From Chloroflexota bacterium (GTDB taxonomy: Bacteria; Chloroflexota; Anaerolineae; UBA4142): a stretch of 53,265 nucleotides of DNA. Under the pieces are notes generated by a model. That model worked only from the letters and a program-made list of their open reading frames with translations. It was not told the origin of the DNA and made no database searches. A program made the position numbers and the translations under genes. The stretch is from NCBI GenBank assembly GCA_016208315.1, contig JACQYF010000092.1, positions 1 to 53,265 on the forward strand. Reading direction: 5' to 3'. Below, in pieces: positions 8,110-15,964 of the stretch (the first letter of the stretch is position 1; each line of letters begins with the position of its first letter).

Positions 8110-8177
8110 GTCAGTGAACAGTGAACAGTGAACACTGAATACTGAATACTGCTGACTGTTCACTGTTCACTGGTTAC
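8110..8177. repeat. Word-array palindrome, family D (CAGTGAA / TTCACTG)
   Basis: CAGTGAACAGTGAACAGTGA on the left and CTGTTCACTGTTCACTGG on the right. It includes the panB stop codon region. Confidence 0.85.
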
Positions 8178-9030
8178 TAACCATTTCCAGTAATTCTCGG
8201 TACTGTTCCTCCGAAATGGTAAACTGGTGCTGCGGTTCCGGGAATGCGCCGCTGTGAACTTGTTCAACGTAATTCGCCAGCCCATCGCTAATCACTTTGG
8301 CAACATCGCCGTAGCGCTTGGCGAATTTGGGCATGAACGCGGGATACATGTTGAACATGTCGTGGAAGATGAGCAATTGCCCGTCGCAGTCCGGCCCCGC
8401 GCCGATGCTGATGATCGGGATCTTTGCGCGTTCGGTGACGAGCTTGCTGACCTTGGAAGGCACGCATTCGAGCAGGATGGCGAACGCGCCGGCCTCTTCG
8501 AGCGCGGCGGCATCGTCCACAATGCGCTTGGCCATCAGCGCGTCCTTGCCTTGCGCCTTGAATCCGCCGAGCGCCGACATGCTTTGCGGCGTCAATCCCA
8601 GGTGGCCCATCGCAGGTATGCCTGCTTCGACAATCGCGCGCATCCGTTCCGCCATCGTGATGCCGCCTTCGAGTTTGATCGCGTCGCAGCCGGATTCCGC
8701 CATAAAGCGCCCGGCGTTCTTGATCGCGATTTCGTTGGATGGTTGGTAGGTCATGTACGGCATGTCGCCGATAACAAAACCGTACTTGCAGCCGCGCGTG
8801 ACGGCGGCCGCGTGTGCGACCATCGTATCCATCGAAACAGGCAGCGTCGTCGCGTTGCCCAATTCGGTCATCGAGAGACTATCGCCGACCAGGACGATGT
8901 CTATTCCGGCCTTGTCCACGAGAAACGCTTGCCAATACGTGTACGATGTGATCATCGTAATCTTTTGTTTCTTGCGCTTTTTCTCCATGAGCAGTGGCAG
9001 CGACATTTTCACACGGTCGGTTTCAGGCAT
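8167..9030 (-). CDS. panB: 3-methyl-2-oxobutanoate hydroxymethyltransferase PanB
   Basis: A 287-residue TIM-barrel enzyme that adds a hydroxymethyl group from methylene-THF to 2-oxoisovalerate, making ketopantoate for CoA. Motifs: MITSYTYWQAFLVDKAG, LVGDSLSMTELG (metal-binding Asp), AIKLEGG, GHLGLTPQS and IGAGPDCDGQLL with the catalytic Glu region replaced in part. ATG 9030 has GGAGGT five nt upstream, while GTG 9033 would leave only two nt. The start overlaps the stop of the P-loop gene (TGATG), so the pair is translationally coupled. panC and panD are not nearby. The methylene-THF dependence fits this C1 neighbourhood. Confidence 0.93.
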   Translation of the reverse strand: MPETDRVKMSLPLLMEKKRKKQKITMITSYTYWQAFLVDKAGIDIVLVGDSLSMTELGNATTLPVSMDTMVAHAAAVTRGCKYGFVIGDMPYMTYQPSNEIAIKNAGRFMAESGCDAIKLEGGITMAERMRAIVEAGIPAMGHLGLTPQSMSALGGFKAQGKDALMAKRIVDDAAALEEAGAFAILLECVPSKVSKLVTERAKIPIISIGAGPDCDGQLLIFHDMFNMYPAFMPKFAKRYGDVAKVISDGLANYVEQVHSGAFPEPQHQFTISEEQYRELLEMVSNQ

Positions 9031-9758
9031 CACTTACCTCCATTTGCGTTTGTCAGGGCCCATAGTCGCCCGAACACGATTTGCAGCGCAGGGCCCAGCT
9101 TGGCGGGATTGTCCGTTTTTTCCGGTTCGTTTTGAAAAACGGCAAACGGGACTTGAACATCCTTGATCTTGATAAACCCTTCCGGCTGGCCGCCGGACAG
9201 CTTCTCCCAGTCATTGGTCTTATACAGTGCTTCCATCTTGCTGTCTTGCAGCGAATGGTAGAGGATCGAACTCTCCTGGCCGGGCCGCGCGCGTCGCCGG
9301 TTGCGCCGCAGGGATTCTTCGTAAGGGACGCCGACGTACACGATCCCCGCGCGCCTCAATATGTTATCGGAGAGATATGAAAACGCTTCCGCAAAACCGT
9401 TTTCGCCGCCGCGCGAGAATTCGACGACCACGGTATGGGTGCTCAAGAAATCCGGATCGCGCGCGAGTTTCTTGTCAAATTCCAGATTGATTTTGCCGAT
9501 CAAGAAATTCCAGAGGAACGGGTCGTTGAAATGGTGATCGCGAGTCGTGTTCAGCCGTTCCCGTCCGAGCCGCTCGCGGACGTCGTCGTCCTCGAAAAGC
9601 TGCCAGACCCACACGAAATCGTCAATCTCCTCGAACGGCGCAATATGCAATTGTGCGCGGCGTTCGTCGTCCCCCAGTTTCTTGAGAAAATCAATGACCT
9701 CGCTCTTGCCCGCCGCCGGCCGGCCGATGAGGATGAGCACCTGAAATGCATCTTGCAT
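9030..9758 (-). CDS. P-loop NTPase, kinase-like, unknown substrate
   Basis: A 242-residue protein starting almost directly with a Walker A loop (GRPAAGKSE, residues ~12-20). It has further charged segments (VVVEFSRGGENGFAEAF, RRNRRRARPGQESS) reminiscent of small nucleoside or nucleotide kinases and adenylylsulfate-kinase-like folds. I cannot assign a substrate. It is coupled to panB by stop/start overlap. No good ribosome site precedes ATG 9758, and a divergent promoter (9765-9793, plus strand) lies immediately upstream. The weak TATTAT-like element on the minus strand near 9790 may drive this gene. Confidence 0.7.
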   Translation of the reverse strand: MQDAFQVLILIGRPAAGKSEVIDFLKKLGDDERRAQLHIAPFEEIDDFVWVWQLFEDDDVRERLGRERLNTTRDHHFNDPFLWNFLIGKINLEFDKKLARDPDFLSTHTVVVEFSRGGENGFAEAFSYLSDNILRRAGIVYVGVPYEESLRRNRRRARPGQESSILYHSLQDSKMEALYKTNDWEKLSGGQPEGFIKIKDVQVPFAVFQNEPEKTDNPAKLGPALQIVFGRLWALTNANGGK

Positions 9759-9764
9759 TACTTA

Positions 9765-9793
9765 TTGACACTCTAGAATTTCAGGCTTATAAT
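9765..9793 (+). promoter_or_regulatory. Consensus sigma-70 promoter for a small RNA
   Basis: TTGACA (9765-9770), exactly 17 nt, TATAAT (9788-9793): a perfect match. Nothing protein-coding follows on this strand, only the structured segment at 9799-9900. Confidence 0.85.
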
Positions 9794-9798
9794 AGAGC

Positions 9799-9900
9799 CA
9801 CAAAGAAACCAGTTCGTCTGGTTTTCGCGCCCCCGGCGATAAGGTAGCCACCTGTGGCTGCCTTCCTCGTTTCGAGGATAGTCGGGGGTGTTTTATTTGT
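9799..9900 (+). ncRNA. Candidate ~100-nt structured small RNA with its own terminator
   Basis: Predicted start about 9799-9801, just after the consensus promoter. Hairpin 1: AAACCAG/CTGGTTT (9806-9812 with 9818-9824, TTCGT loop). An 8-bp stem, CCCCCGGC with GTCGGGGG (9830-9837 with 9881-9888, one G-U), closes a three-way junction holding a 10-bp hairpin with one G-U pair (9841-9850 with 9855-9864) and a 5-bp hairpin (CCTCG/CGAGG, 9865-9877). TTTTATTT follows, so the closing stem can double as an intrinsic terminator. It matches no RNA family that I recognise. No start codon or leader peptide is visible. It points at the 3' end of the RACo gene. Confidence 0.65.
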
Positions 9901-9988
9901 CTGTTTCAGTTACTTGCCACAAATCTACAACTTTGTTGGCAAACGTCTGATAATGTTCAGGCTCACTCGTGGCTAGATAGCGCCTCAC
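9893..9988 (-). CDS. Possible 31-residue peptide coupled to RACo
   Basis: A GTG at 9988 overlaps the RACo stop (GTGA), with GGAGAGGAG just upstream, and opens a 31-codon frame ending at a TAA inside the small-RNA terminator. The sequence (RRYLATSEPEHYQTF, then DLWQVTETDK) has a protein-like composition unlike the surrounding shadow frames. It could be a real micro-protein, a remnant of a lost gene, or a frameshifted C-terminus. No family recognised. Confidence 0.25.
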   Translation of the reverse strand: MRRYLATSEPEHYQTFANKVVDLWQVTETDK

Positions 9989-11895
9989 TGCTCCTCTCCC
10001 TCCAACACCTTCTCCACGCTCGGAAATTGCGTCATGTCGGTATGCGGCAGGAACATCGCCGCCATGAATTGATCGGTGAACGCGTTGTCCGCCGCGAGTT
10101 CCAAGTACGTCATCTTTTTCGCGATTTCGGCGATTTCGTCGCGCGCATCCTTGCGGAGCAGCGCCATGTACGCGCCGCGCGCCGCCGTATTGCCGAGAAA
10201 CTTGAAGCGCTCCCACGGCAAATCGGGCAGCAAGCCGATTTCAATCGCCTTCTCGATGTTGAGGTATTGCCCGAACGAGCCGCCGATGAGCATCTGCTCG
10301 ACATCGTTCAGCGTCATCCCGACGCTGTGCGCGAGCGTAACATAGCCCGCGTAGATCGCGGCTTTGGCGCGCAGCAAATTGTCCACATCCGGCTTGGTGA
10401 TCACGATGTCCTGGCCCGTATCGCTTTCTTCGGCCCAGGCAATGACGTATTCTGCGCCGTGCTCGCCTTGCCGCACACGCTTGGTCGGCAGCGTGAGATT
10501 GATACTGCCCGCTTTGTCCGTGACACCGGTTATGAACATTTCGGCGATCAGACTGATCAAGCCCGAGCCGCACAAGCCGCGCGGTTTGCCACCGCCGATC
10601 ACGCGAATGCTCGGCTCGTAGGTCTTGGCGTTGATCCAGACCTCTTCGATCGCGCCGGTCGTGGCGCGCATCCCGTGAAATACGCCCGCGCCTTCGAAGG
10701 CGGGGCCGGCGCTGCACGCGCAACTGACGAGCCACTCGCTCGTGCCGAATACCATTTCCCCGTTCGTGCCGATATCGAGGAACAGCGTGACCTTATCGCT
10801 GCTGCATGTTCCTGACGAAAGAACACCGGCAGTAATATCCGCGCCCATGAAACTCGCGACGCCGGGCAACGAGTCCACGGTTGCGAGCGGATGAATGTTG
10901 AGATTCAGTTCCGTCGCGAGCACTTGGGGCGGCTGATTGACCGTCGTGATGTATGGCGTGAGCCGAATCTGTTCCGGCGGCAAACCCAGCAAGATATGCA
11001 TCATCGTGCTGTTGCCGACAATCGCCATCTTGTAAATCTCGCGCGGCTCGATCTGGCGGCGATGCGCGCAGCGCTCGACGAGCTTGTTGACGGTCATCGC
11101 GACGAGCGATTGCAGTTCCATCAGCCCGGTGCCGTTCTTGGACGCGTAAACGATGCGCGAGATCACGTCCTCACCGCGCTTGATCTGCCCGTTATAGTCC
11201 GCCGCCGTTTCGACCACGTCGCCGCTGAACAGGTCCACCAAATAGACCGTCACCGTCGTGGTGCCGATGTCCACCGCCGCGCCATAGAGCGCCTGCATCT
11301 GATCGCCGGGCAACACGTCCAACAGTCGCGGGCGTTGCGGCGATTTGTCAATCACCACGGTTACGCGCCAGTCGGCCTCGCGCAGCGTGTGCGCGAGCGT
11401 TCGCAGTACCGCCAGCGGCGCGTCAAGATCGCGCAAATCGTAATGCCGCGCTAATTCGCGTTCGAGGCGCGCGAGGTCGTCCGTGTTATCGGCCAGGTCG
11501 GGCGGCGGAATCTCGACGAAATATTTGGCGACGGTCTGATGCGTGCGCCAATCGTAATCGAATGGGAGCGCGACCTTTGCAGCGGTTTTCTCGGTGGTCA
11601 GGTGGCGCGTGATCTCTTCCTGGGCCGGAACGAAAACTTCCAGGTCGCCTTCCACGACCGTTTGACACGCGAGCGCATAGCCGTGCTCCAGATCGGTCGC
11701 GCTCAGACGCATGGTCGAGCGGCGGCGCGCGTTGCCGTCTTCGACGATGACGGCGCAGCGGCCACAGCGCCCCTGGCCTCCGCAAGGAACATTAATATCA
11801 ATTCCCGCCGCTTCGGCGGCGTCAATAATCAGCGAACCGTGTTTGACCTCAACGGTTTTGTCAATTGGCTTGAAATGGACTTGCTGAGTAGCGAT
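9985..11895 (-). CDS. Reductive activator of corrinoid protein (RACo), ASKHA ATPase with [2Fe-2S] domain
   Basis: ATP-dependent reactivase that re-reduces accidentally oxidised Co(II) corrinoid in AcsCD. Counting from the proposed ATC start, residues 38-47 hold CGGQGRCGRC with a fourth Cys at 77 (LACQT), the N-terminal [2Fe-2S] domain. An ASKHA-type ATP-binding fold follows (AAVDIGTTTVTVYLVDL; LFLDIGTNGEMV; GGGKPRGLCGSGLI). About 636 residues, normal for the family. From the in-frame TAG (11907-11905) to the [2Fe-2S] motif there is no ATG, GTG or TTG. ATC at 11895, six nt after AGAGG, is the best candidate, otherwise there is a base error. An ATG at 11712 would delete the Fe-S domain. It sits two genes downstream of acsC, as expected for a maintenance factor. 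Confidence 0.88.
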   Translation of the reverse strand: MATQQVHFKPIDKTVEVKHGSLIIDAAEAAGIDINVPCGGQGRCGRCAVIVEDGNARRRSTMRLSATDLEHGYALACQTVVEGDLEVFVPAQEEITRHLTTEKTAAKVALPFDYDWRTHQTVAKYFVEIPPPDLADNTDDLARLERELARHYDLRDLDAPLAVLRTLAHTLREADWRVTVVIDKSPQRPRLLDVLPGDQMQALYGAAVDIGTTTVTVYLVDLFSGDVVETAADYNGQIKRGEDVISRIVYASKNGTGLMELQSLVAMTVNKLVERCAHRRQIEPREIYKMAIVGNSTMMHILLGLPPEQIRLTPYITTVNQPPQVLATELNLNIHPLATVDSLPGVASFMGADITAGVLSSGTCSSDKVTLFLDIGTNGEMVFGTSEWLVSCACSAGPAFEGAGVFHGMRATTGAIEEVWINAKTYEPSIRVIGGGKPRGLCGSGLISLIAEMFITGVTDKAGSINLTLPTKRVRQGEHGAEYVIAWAEESDTGQDIVITKPDVDNLLRAKAAIYAGYVTLAHSVGMTLNDVEQMLIGGSFGQYLNIEKAIEIGLLPDLPWERFKFLGNTAARGAYMALLRKDARDEIAEIAKKMTYLELAADNAFTDQFMAAMFLPHTDMTQFPSVEKVLEGEEQ

Positions 11896-11909
11896 GACTA
11901 ACCTCTAAA

Positions 11910-11978
11910 AGCAGTAATCAGTATTCAGTATTCAGTATTCAGTTCACTGTTTACTGTTTACTGTTTACTGATTACTGT
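11910..11978. repeat. Word-array palindrome, family D (CAGTATT and GTTTACT)
   Basis: CAGTAATCAGTATTCAGTAT on the left, CTGTTTACTGTTTACTG on the right. Between the small Fe-S protein gene and RACo; overlaps the stop of the former. Confidence 0.85.
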
Positions 11979-12205
11979 GGTTCGAATGACGCTTGAATTG
12001 CAAGCCCCGCGCTGGCGGTTGCCTCGTCTGGCACTTGCATCCACGCCGGGTGCTGCGCCTGACCGCCGCGACCGATAATCAAGCGCATCGCCGCAGGGAC
12101 ATTGAGATGCTCAGGGCAGACTTGCACGCAACGCGGGTCACGGCAGTCGAGGCAGTGCGTCGCGCCAATGAGCACACTCTGTAGTTCTCCGAGATTGGCG
12201 CACAT
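11972..12205 (-). CDS. Small Fe-S protein, GltD-N-terminus-like Cys motif
   Basis: 77 residues with CLDCRDPRCVQVCPEHLNVP (about residues 19-38), resembling the [4Fe-4S]-binding segment at the N-terminus of glutamate synthase beta and dihydropyrimidine dehydrogenase-type electron-transfer proteins. It has no flavin domain of its own, so it may serve as a detachable electron carrier between RACo or the corrinoid protein and a reductase. The ATG at 12205 is used; the upstream 21 codons are encoded by intergenic repeats. The position between acsC and RACo supports an electron-delivery role, by context only. Confidence 0.75.
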   Translation of the reverse strand: MCANLGELQSVLIGATHCLDCRDPRCVQVCPEHLNVPAAMRLIIGRGGQAQHPAWMQVPDEATASAGLAIQASFEPQ

Positions 12206-12226
12206 GGTCGTACTCACTTTCTGGGG

Positions 12227-12306
12227 AGGTACACAGGTACACACGTAGACAGGTACACAGGTAGACAAGTGAGCCTGTCTGCTTGTTTACCTGTTTACCT
12301 GTTTAC
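12227..12306. repeat. Word-array palindrome, family A
   Basis: GGTACACAGGTACACACG on the left, TGTTTACCTGTTTACCTG on the right; it extends to the acsC stop codon. Confidence 0.85.
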
Positions 12307-13649
12307 GGTTTGAGTTTGAGAAACGCCGGCGCGTCCACCGCTTCGCGTGGGCCGACTTCGACTTGCCAGCCCGCCAGCCCTTCTTCGACCTCGCCGAGCA
12401 GCGTGGCAACCGCGCCGGGAAGTACGATGCGCTTGCGGCTGATCTTGGACTCGAGATTCGTGGTCTTGACGGCTTTGACGATGCGGTCGGCGTCGAACTT
12501 GCCGGCGGCCCACGCCGTCAACACGCTCATCCCTTCCGCGTCGGCGACCAGCAGCCACGCCGGCAGTCCCGCGCCCTCGACCTCGTTCGAAATCGAGAAA
12601 TACGTAATCGAGAAATTCGTCGTGACCAGGACTGGCGATTCGGGCTTGGGGTTGTTGATCTCGTACAGGCCCGGCTGGACTTGGATCGGTTTCTGCGGGT
12701 CGGTATACAAATTCTGGCGCAAGACGAGGAGCGCGTACGCACGGGCGGGCGTAAAATGATCGAGCACGATAAAGCCCGCGTACTTGGCGATGCACTGCGC
12801 CGCGAGCAGCGGTTCCTCGTCGGGCGACGACACGCCTTCGCCGGGGAACGCGATGACCGGATAGCCGAGCGCGCGTAAATTCTTTTTGATCGCCAGGCGG
12901 CGAATTTGCGTCGCGAGCGTCAGCGTGCCGAGGAAATCGCGCGCGCCGGGATCGAGCACAATGTCCTCGACGCCCGCGCCCTTGACCTGTTCGGCAAGAT
13001 TCGCGAGGTTCTGGAGATTGCCGTCGCCCTTGATCGCGAGCGGCGCCTTGAATTTCTTGGCGACCGCGGCCAACTCGGCGAAATTGGATGCGTCGGCCGC
13101 ATAGAGCAGCGGGACGACGCCGGACAATTTGGCGAGCGCGGCTTCGAACGCGGCAGGCGCTTTGGCGATCAGGATCAGCGGCATCTTGGTTGCCGCACTG
13201 ACGGTTTCGACCGCCGCCGCGAATTTCCCTGCGTCGCCGGAAGCATTCTCGATCGCGATGCCGTCGAGATGCAGGTTGATGCCGACATAGTCCACTTTGA
13301 ACGCGTCATATTCTTTCGCCTTGGCCGCGAGGACGTCGGCGGCCTCGGTGTCCTTGACGCGCACGAAAAGTCCCGCGGGATGGTAAAACGTCTTTTCGTG
13401 GCGGAACAGGACGATTTCGTTCCCCGCTTCAACTTTGCGCCCATCGCTCGACAACGTGATCAACCGCACGGGCGGCTGCGAGGCGGCTTCGAGTTGTTGC
13501 TTGGATGCTTCGCTCACGTACGGGCAGGCCTTGAGCTCAGCTTGCTTGGCGGCGAGTTTCATCGCGAAAGCCAAGCACGTTGGAAATCCGCATTCCTTGC
13601 AGTTGGTCTGCGGCAACAGCTTGTAAATTTGCAAACCGGTTATTGCCAT
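12303..13649 (-). CDS. acsC: Corrinoid/iron-sulfur protein large subunit AcsC
   Basis: 448 residues, the cobamide- and [4Fe-4S]-carrying large subunit of CFeSP. It takes methyl from AcsE and delivers it to acetyl-CoA synthase. The N-terminal Fe-S motif is CKECGFPTCLAFAMKL (residues ~17-32) with a fourth Cys in LKACPY. The TIM-barrel middle and the C-terminal corrinoid-binding domain follow (SPVLVTTNFSITYF, WLLVADAEGMSVLTAWAAGKF). AGGAGG precedes the start. It is followed by the small Fe-S protein and RACo and preceded by a NifU-like gene. Confidence 0.96.
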   Translation of the reverse strand: MAITGLQIYKLLPQTNCKECGFPTCLAFAMKLAAKQAELKACPYVSEASKQQLEAASQPPVRLITLSSDGRKVEAGNEIVLFRHEKTFYHPAGLFVRVKDTEAADVLAAKAKEYDAFKVDYVGINLHLDGIAIENASGDAGKFAAAVETVSAATKMPLILIAKAPAAFEAALAKLSGVVPLLYAADASNFAELAAVAKKFKAPLAIKGDGNLQNLANLAEQVKGAGVEDIVLDPGARDFLGTLTLATQIRRLAIKKNLRALGYPVIAFPGEGVSSPDEEPLLAAQCIAKYAGFIVLDHFTPARAYALLVLRQNLYTDPQKPIQVQPGLYEINNPKPESPVLVTTNFSITYFSISNEVEGAGLPAWLLVADAEGMSVLTAWAAGKFDADRIVKAVKTTNLESKISRKRIVLPGAVATLLGEVEEGLAGWQVEVGPREAVDAPAFLKLKP

Positions 13650-13661
13650 CGTATCCTCCTG

Positions 13662-13732
13662 AGTCAGTGAACAGTAAACAGTGGACAGTTAACAGTATTT
13701 ACTTGTTGACTGTTGACTGTTGACTGGTTTTA
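13662..13732. repeat. Word-array palindrome, family D
   Basis: CAGTGAACAGTAAACAGTGG, then TTGACTGTTGACTGTTGACTG. Between the NifU-like gene and acsC. Confidence 0.85.
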
Positions 13733-13966
13733 TACGGCCGTTACTTCCTTCACGTTCGGAAACAGATCGCGCACGGTCCCTTCGACGACGCGGTGCAGCG
13801 TCCACGGCATTAGCGGGCAGCCCTCGCACGCGCCGCCCAAATGCACGACGACTTTGACGCCGTCGAACGAAACGAGTTCGACTTTGCCGTTGTGATAGAT
13901 CTCGGCATAGTGACTAATCGTCTGAATCGTTTCCTGCATCCGCTGATATTCGTTTACGGCTGCCAT
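13730..13966 (-). CDS. NifU C-terminal-domain protein
   Basis: 78 residues ending in the NifU-C/Nfu fold. The CxxC used to hold a transient Fe-S cluster is present (GGACEGCPLMPWTLHRVVE), preceded by VVVHLGGAC as in Nfu proteins. It probably delivers Fe-S clusters; the setting between acsD and acsC suggests the many clusters of CFeSP/CODH-ACS. ATG 13966 has GAGGAG upstream and begins one nt after the stop of the membrane-protein gene. Confidence 0.88.
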   Translation of the reverse strand: MAAVNEYQRMQETIQTISHYAEIYHNGKVELVSFDGVKVVVHLGGACEGCPLMPWTLHRVVEGTVRDLFPNVKEVTAV

Positions 13967-13967
13967 T

Positions 13968-14591
13968 TTATTCTCCTCGAGTTGACACACGCGCGCGATA
14001 ACGCGCGAATTGCGCCGCCAGCGCGCCGGTCACCAGGACGATCGCGGCATAGAAAAATTTGATCGCCGTTGAATCGGAGCCGACGATCGGATCGAGCGGG
14101 TGCAGGATATTGATCGCGCCTCTCAGAACGATGAGGACAATGGCGGCATTTGCCACGGCGGCGAGCGCCATCCATGACGGATCGCCGATCCAGCGCGCCA
14201 CGGCATACACGAGCGGCGTCAACACCCCAATCCAAATCGCGCCGATCACGCGCGGCTCGTTCCACGTCAGCCCGCCCCACGCGACGATTTGCGCGGGAAG
14301 ACTGATCATGAATTGCGCCAGCCAAAAAACGATCGCCGTCTCGGTAACCGCGCGCGTCCACCGCGCGTGTGAATCGGTCATGCCCCGCAATGACCACAGC
14401 CCCAGCCCACCCGCAATCAAGTACGCGTATTCGGCAACGCGTTCCGCCGCGCCGTGCGCGTAGACGAGTTTGACGGCGTTCCCCAGGGTCGCTTCCGCGG
14501 GCGAAAGGGCGAGCAAGCCGAGGAGCGCGACGGACAACGCGGCCGTGATTGTCCAGTTATTCTGTTGGAGCGCGCGGGCAAGGGTCGTCAT
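13968..14591 (-). CDS. Integral membrane protein, unknown
   Basis: 207 residues, strongly hydrophobic, with about six predicted membrane segments: an N-terminal one (ITAALSVALLGLLAL), one around YLIAGGLGLWSL, TAIVFWLAQFMI, VIGAIWIGVLTPLVYAVA, ALAAVANAAIVLIVL and a last one near FFYAAIVLVTGALAA. No family recognised. It is located between acsD and the NifU-like gene with a one-nt gap to the latter, so it is probably expressed with the corrinoid-protein genes. It could be a transporter or a scaffold; there is no motif to decide. Confidence 0.7.
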   Translation of the reverse strand: MTTLARALQQNNWTITAALSVALLGLLALSPAEATLGNAVKLVYAHGAAERVAEYAYLIAGGLGLWSLRGMTDSHARWTRAVTETAIVFWLAQFMISLPAQIVAWGGLTWNEPRVIGAIWIGVLTPLVYAVARWIGDPSWMALAAVANAAIVLIVLRGAINILHPLDPIVGSDSTAIKFFYAAIVLVTGALAAQFARYRARVSTRGE

Positions 14592-14650
14592 ACAATTACC
14601 AATTACCAATTACCAATTACCAACTCGTAATTAGTAACTGGTAATTTCTA
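14590..14650. repeat. Word-array palindrome, family F (AATTACC / GGTAATT)
   Basis: AATTACCAATTACCAATTAC repeated, then GTAATTAGTAACTGGTAATT. It spans the junction acsD - membrane protein and touches both coding ends. Confidence 0.85.
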
Positions 14651-15616
14651 TTTGCTCATCAGCCCCGCCACCATCATCTGCACGCGCTTGATCGCGTCGG
14701 GGTGGCGCATGACGAGGACGTTCGCGCCGGATTCGACCAATGCCGACGCCGTCACGGTTTCCCAGTACACGGCACGTTCGGCCCAATCGCCCCACATCGC
14801 CGGAACGTCGGCGCCGACTTTGGATTCCTTGACGCGCCACGCCTCTTCGCCCGGAGTTACGAGCATCGGCTGTTGCGTCATCCCGTCGCCTTGCAGCGCG
14901 GCCAGGCGCAGGCGCTCCATGACCGAGTAGCCGTATTCGATGCCGTAGCCGAGCGCGCCGGTCGTCGGGTCCATCACGATGCGTTCGAGCGGCAGGCCCA
15001 TGTCGTGAATCAAAATAACCAACTGCTTGGCAAGGTTCACGTCCATTGGCGTGCGCGAGTCAACTAACTGGTCGTTCGCCATCGCCGCGGCCACGATTGT
15101 GCGATAGTTCTTGTCTTCGCAGACGCCGAGCACGATGCGTTCGCCTTTGGCCTCTTCCGCCACCGCGACCAGCAGCTCATTGTCGAGTTCGGCTTGGCCG
15201 GGACCGAAAACGAAGAGCGGCAGACCGGTGGCCTGCAGCACCTGGCGCACGACTTTTCTCGCGTTGGCGGCGTTGTTCTTCGAGCCGTCGGCTTGCGTGG
15301 CGTTCAACTTCAACAAGATCAAATCCACGCCGAGCGCCTCCGCGGCTTTGGCCCATTTCACCGGGTCGTCCGCGACCTCTTTCCACGCGTCCAGCAATAC
15401 GGGCGACCAATCGCCGGGCTTGCGATCCTGGACTTCGACGGCGATGGCCGGCGGATGCGGCACGTTACCTTCAAAGTGCAGATACGGCAGCGTAGATTCG
15501 CCGCCAATCGTCACCGTCTTGGCGCGCGTGCCGCCCTGCTCTTTCGTCGCGCCGAGGACGATCTCACGCACCTTACCGGCATACTTGTCTTTGGGAATCT
15601 CAACTGTGACGGGCAT
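14648..15616 (-). CDS. acsD: Corrinoid/iron-sulfur protein small subunit AcsD
   Basis: 322 residues, the TIM-barrel small subunit that pairs with AcsC to hold the cobamide. Family segments: TVTIGGESTLPYLHFEG near the N-terminus, DWSPVLLDAWKEV, DLILLKLNATQADGSKN, LPLFVFGPGQAELDNELL, ERIVMDPTTGALGYGIEYG, and a C-terminal MWGDWAERAVYWE. The length is normal and GGAGGAGCT precedes the start. It is separated from acsC by the membrane-protein and NifU-like genes, a less common arrangement than direct adjacency. Confidence 0.95.
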   Translation of the reverse strand: MPVTVEIPKDKYAGKVREIVLGATKEQGGTRAKTVTIGGESTLPYLHFEGNVPHPPAIAVEVQDRKPGDWSPVLLDAWKEVADDPVKWAKAAEALGVDLILLKLNATQADGSKNNAANARKVVRQVLQATGLPLFVFGPGQAELDNELLVAVAEEAKGERIVLGVCEDKNYRTIVAAAMANDQLVDSRTPMDVNLAKQLVILIHDMGLPLERIVMDPTTGALGYGIEYGYSVMERLRLAALQGDGMTQQPMLVTPGEEAWRVKESKVGADVPAMWGDWAERAVYWETVTASALVESGANVLVMRHPDAIKRVQMMVAGLMSK

Positions 15617-15626
15617 AGCTCCTCCA

Positions 15627-15725
15627 TTTATGATTTACGATTTAAGATTTAGGATTTGTCGTGCGTGGTGTTTTGAAATCCTAAATCATAAATCTGAAAT
15701 CCCTACGGGACGCTCCGCAGTACTA
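15627..15725. repeat. Word-array palindrome, family G (GATTTA.GATTT / AAATCATAAATC)
   Basis: ATGATTTACGATTTAAGATT on the left; AAATCCTAAATCATAAATCT on the right, with a second small palindrome GGACGCTCCGC after it. Confidence 0.8.
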
Positions 15726-15728
15726 AAT

Positions 15729-15929
15729 CTATTCGGGTTGGTCAAACGCCACGAGTAAGAATAAAAACACGCCGATACCCATCAGCACGAGCACCCCTTC
15801 TTGGGGAGCGGTCGTCAAATAGCGTATCAAAACGCTCGCGATGAGGATAACGACGGACGCGCCGAGCAGAATATTGGTTGTGCGCGGGCTATAGTGTTTC
15901 TCTTTGTTTACTGGCGATGGCTGTCCCAT
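15729..15929 (-). CDS. Small two-helix membrane protein
   Basis: 66 residues: a hydrophilic N-terminus, then two membrane segments (ILLGASVVILIASVLI and VLVLMGIGVFLFLLVAF) and a short acidic tail. GGAGAGCCA before ATG 15929 supports the start. A TATAAT lies 30 nt upstream. No family recognised. It is the gene after acsB and may be cotranscribed with acsD. Confidence 0.55.
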   Translation of the reverse strand: MGQPSPVNKEKHYSPRTTNILLGASVVILIASVLIRYLTTAPQEGVLVLMGIGVFLFLLVAFDQPE

Positions 15930-15958
15930 TGGCTCTCCGAGTCTTGGCATTTGGCGCC

Positions 15959-15964
15959 ATTATA
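15959..15964 (-). promoter_or_regulatory. Possible -10 element upstream of the small membrane-protein gene
   Basis: TATAAT on the minus strand (15964-15959), about 30 nt before ATG 15929. No convincing -35 at 16-18 nt, so this is only a candidate internal promoter for the membrane protein and acsD. Confidence 0.35.

Noticed and set aside
10241..10735. Arg-rich frames inside RACo and other genes
   Set aside because: Out-of-frame readings of G+C-rich genes; composition dominated by Arg, Ala and Gly.
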